A stretch of 6,889 bases of DNA, taken from NCBI GenBank assembly GCA_012842235.1, contig DUTE01000305.1, forward strand, positions 1-6,889, written 5' to 3'. Within the stretch, counting starts at the first letter, position 1, and the number at the start of each line of letters is the position of its first letter. A program made the translations under genes and the position numbers. This document shows positions 5,231 to 6,889 of the stretch, piece after piece. This DNA comes from Bacillota bacterium. GTDB taxonomy: Bacteria; Bacillota; DTU065. The notes under the pieces are model-generated. The model was not told where the DNA came from. It worked only from the letters and a program-made list of their open reading frames with translations, and ran no database searches.

Positions 5231-6247
5231 TTATTCTTTGCCTCTTTGCTTTCTTAGGGCATGGGTAAATTTTTGACCAATATTTTTTAGCCCAGAAAGC
5301 CCCTCTTTATTTATTAAAAGAAATATCCCTAACCCACCTAAAGCCAATAAGATTACCCAAAACACCCCACTTTTTGCACCTGATCTCTCAGCTCTTCCTC
5401 CGCCTTCAGGAAGAGAGGCTGCAATAACATCAGCAAATCTGTGTGCTGAAACAAGGGCATCCTCTAGTGGTAAAACATGGGTACCAAACTCCAAAAGAAT
5501 CATTCTTGGTCCAAGATCTTGATTATAGTTTCCCTTAGCCCAAAATATACCTTCAATTATACCAGGGTAATTGTTATCTGCTTTTGCTTTTAGAGCTTTG
5601 GCATATTCAAAGTTACCGGTTCTATTTTGGTTTTGCTTACCTGTAACAATTCTTACTTTAGCTGCTGATTGCCCCTCTATTTCTGTGGAGTAGAATTCTG
5701 GGTCAGGAACAGCATCGCGATGCACATCTATCACTGTTATGGGGTTGTTTTTTAAGAGTTTAGCCGCTGTATCTCGAGATCTAGTATACGCTGCACCATC
5801 ATGGGGATTGTGGTTGGCCTGTGACCAGTCTACTTGAAAGCCATGTTCCTCTAGGGCATCTTTTAGTGCCTTACCTACTTGATAGATCTGTCCTGGATAA
5901 GGACGGCTTGGCTCCCCTGGTGCATATGATTCATCACTGTGGGTATGATAGATACCTATTATTGGTTTTCCGCCTTGAGTCTGGATCTCTATAGGATACG
6001 TTAAATAGGCACTAAGATCAACGGTGCCTTTTTTGTGTACCTTAAATTTATCATCCTCTTTGCCAATAACTTCATATTCACTGTTATCTGCAGATATGTA
6101 AATATCACCTTCACTTAACATAAGAGAAGTCTTGGTAATAATATTGCCTTCTTCATCTACTAAAGAAAAGATCTCCTCTTTAGCAGATACAGAAACAGAG
6201 AAAATAAGAGTTACAAGCAAAATACTGAGAAGGATTTTGCTTCTCAT
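5231..6247 (-). CDS. SpoIIP-family peptidoglycan hydrolase, C-terminally anchored variant
   Basis: Member of the stage II sporulation protein P family. Canonical SpoIIP is an amidase and endopeptidase that, with SpoIID and SpoIIM, degrades peptidoglycan to drive forespore engulfment. The family signature is clear: YHTHSDESYAP at 100-110, with H101, H103 and E106; VIDVHRD at 172-178 with H176; and MILLEFGT at 249-256 with E253. These are the probable metal-binding and catalytic residues. Residues 1-22 form a signal peptide (hydrophobic core LLSILLVTLIF, possible cleavage after SVSA). A second hydrophobic segment at about 295-312 is followed by a basic tail (HALRKQRGKE), which predicts a protein anchored at its C-terminus with the enzyme outside the cell. 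B. subtilis SpoIIP is instead held by an N-terminal segment and is longer (401 residues, from memory). The start has GGAGGAG eight bases upstream and overlaps the preceding stop as ATGA. Canonical spoIIP is often next to gpr, so this may be a paralogue; I leave the symbol blank. Confidence 0.88.
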   Translation of the reverse strand: MRSKILLSILLVTLIFSVSVSAKEEIFSLVDEEGNIITKTSLMLSEGDIYISADNSEYEVIGKEDDKFKVHKKGTVDLSAYLTYPIEIQTQGGKPIIGIYHTHSDESYAPGEPSRPYPGQIYQVGKALKDALEEHGFQVDWSQANHNPHDGAAYTRSRDTAAKLLKNNPITVIDVHRDAVPDPEFYSTEIEGQSAAKVRIVTGKQNQNRTGNFEYAKALKAKADNNYPGIIEGIFWAKGNYNQDLGPRMILLEFGTHVLPLEDALVSAHRFADVIAASLPEGGGRAERSGAKSGVFWVILLALGGLGIFLLINKEGLSGLKNIGQKFTHALRKQRGKE

Positions 6248-6889
6248 AGAGCATTCTCCTCCAAAAATACCCGTACAGACCCATCTTCACTGATCTCTAA
6301 GACTAAAACTGGCTGATTGTATCTGAAAGCATGTGTCGCCTTTATTGCATTTGCCTCATTAGCCACGTTAGCCTCCTCAATATCAGCAGGTGCATTACCT
6401 TTTTTTAAGCCTGTAGGATAATTGTCTCCTTTTTGCGGACCACCTTGAAGCATCTCTCGTGTTTCACCTATTACCTCTGCTAAAATAATCGCCACTAAAC
6501 CTGCAATGAGGGCTCCTGTGAAGAATCCTGCAGTTCCCAAATTTGCCGGCCCTCCTTCAGTAACTTGTTGATAAACAATACTACCACTTTCTACAAGTAA
6601 AATACTTCCTAAACCACCTATAAAAGCTGCTCTTCTTGATCTGCCAAGAATATAGGCTATCACTCCTGCTAAAGCACCAAAGAGATACATAGGATCGATA
6701 AAAGTAAAACTAGGGTATTCTGGGCCAAAATCAAAAACAGTGCTAATACCAAAGACAACAAGAGCACTTATGACAATTGCCATAATTCCCCGCACTCTCT
6801 CCTGGTTACTCGATGCTTTAACTAAAAGGTAGATTACCAGAACTGTCGGTATGATAAAGCCACCATCTGCCGCTAGGGCGTGTATCTGT
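6244..6889 (-). CDS. integral membrane protein of unknown function (5' end outside window)
   Basis: The reading frame stays open from its TGA stop (6246-6244) to the window edge, so the gene is cut at its 5' end; 214 codons are visible after one leftover base. A GTG at 6795 could be read as a start, but the 31 codons upstream of it encode another membrane-like segment (GGFIIPTVLVIYLLV), so it is probably internal. I see about five hydrophobic segments: that one, IMAIVISALVVFGISTVF, MYLFGALAGVIAYILG, AAFIGGLGSILLVESGSIV and GFFTGALIAGLVAIILAEVIG. A soluble tail of about 70 residues follows, ending in an apparent small beta unit (PVLVLEISEDGSVRVFLEE). I do not recognise the family. The stop overlaps the start of the SpoIIP-like gene as ATGA, and the SpoIIP ribosome site lies in its last codons, so the two proteins are made together. 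A membrane partner for the wall hydrolase, similar in role to SpoIIM, is possible but is only inference. Confidence 0.75.
   Translation of the reverse strand, partial: QIHALAADGGFIIPTVLVIYLLVKASSNQERVRGIMAIVISALVVFGISTVFDFGPEYPSFTFIDPMYLFGALAGVIAYILGRSRRAAFIGGLGSILLVESGSIVYQQVTEGGPANLGTAGFFTGALIAGLVAIILAEVIGETREMLQGGPQKGDNYPTGLKKGNAPADIEEANVANEANAIKATHAFRYNQPVLVLEISEDGSVRVFLEENAL
6256..6262 (-). promoter_or_regulatory. ribosome binding site of the SpoIIP-like gene
   Basis: GGAGGAG on the minus strand lies about eight bases before the ATG at 6247 and inside the end of the membrane-protein gene. It fixes the start that overlaps the upstream stop by ATGA. Confidence 0.75.

Noticed and set aside
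6793..6795. GTG as the true start of the membrane protein
   Set aside because: The frame stays open upstream to the window edge and codes for a clear membrane segment, so the gene most likely begins outside the window.

Overview
The window looks like chromosomal DNA of an endospore-forming, low-GC Firmicute, most likely an anaerobic Clostridia-type lineage. The evidence is a full-length SpoIVA, a SpoIIP-family protein, a DUF3189 protein, strong AGGAGG-type ribosome sites and AT-rich DNA. The gene order also resembles the der-plsY-(gpsA)-spoIVA-hup neighbourhood found in many spore formers. All eight supported genes lie on the minus strand, so transcription runs from high to low coordinates. 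I cannot name a species from this sequence.

Right-hand unit (about 6889 down to 2301): a membrane protein of unknown function enters from the window edge, so its start is outside. It is followed by a SpoIIP-like cell-wall hydrolase (ATGA overlap), a DUF3189 protein, the ribosome-assembly GTPase Der and the acyltransferase PlsY. These five genes overlap or are separated by only a few bases, so they look like one translationally coupled operon. About 100 bases further on is an ACT-domain protein, closed by a hairpin-plus-T-run terminator. The operon therefore mixes a sporulation-family peptidoglycan hydrolase with housekeeping genes for ribosome assembly and phospholipid synthesis.

Middle (1964-2350): a gene-poor, AT-rich stretch of nearly 390 bases separates the ACT gene from spoIVA. 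I see no gene or recognisable gpsA remnant in it. It holds several inverted repeats, the best being a perfect 9-base pair of arms at 2009-2036, and a tandem AGGAGG just before spoIVA. In many relatives gpsA sits between plsY and spoIVA; here it does not.

Left-hand units: spoIVA (spore-coat basement-layer ATPase) ends inside a 26-base perfect palindrome followed by a T-run, a strong intrinsic terminator. The last gene, the HU-type DNA-binding protein (hup), has its own leader with inverted repeats and a good ribosome site. A short palindrome follows hup at the window edge. I found no mobile element, CRISPR array, tRNA or rRNA. No previously undescribed system is obvious. The most interesting points are the SpoIIP variant with an apparent C-terminal membrane anchor in a housekeeping operon, the missing gpsA with its structured replacement region, and the uncharacterised membrane protein and DUF3189 partner beside the SpoIIP-like gene.
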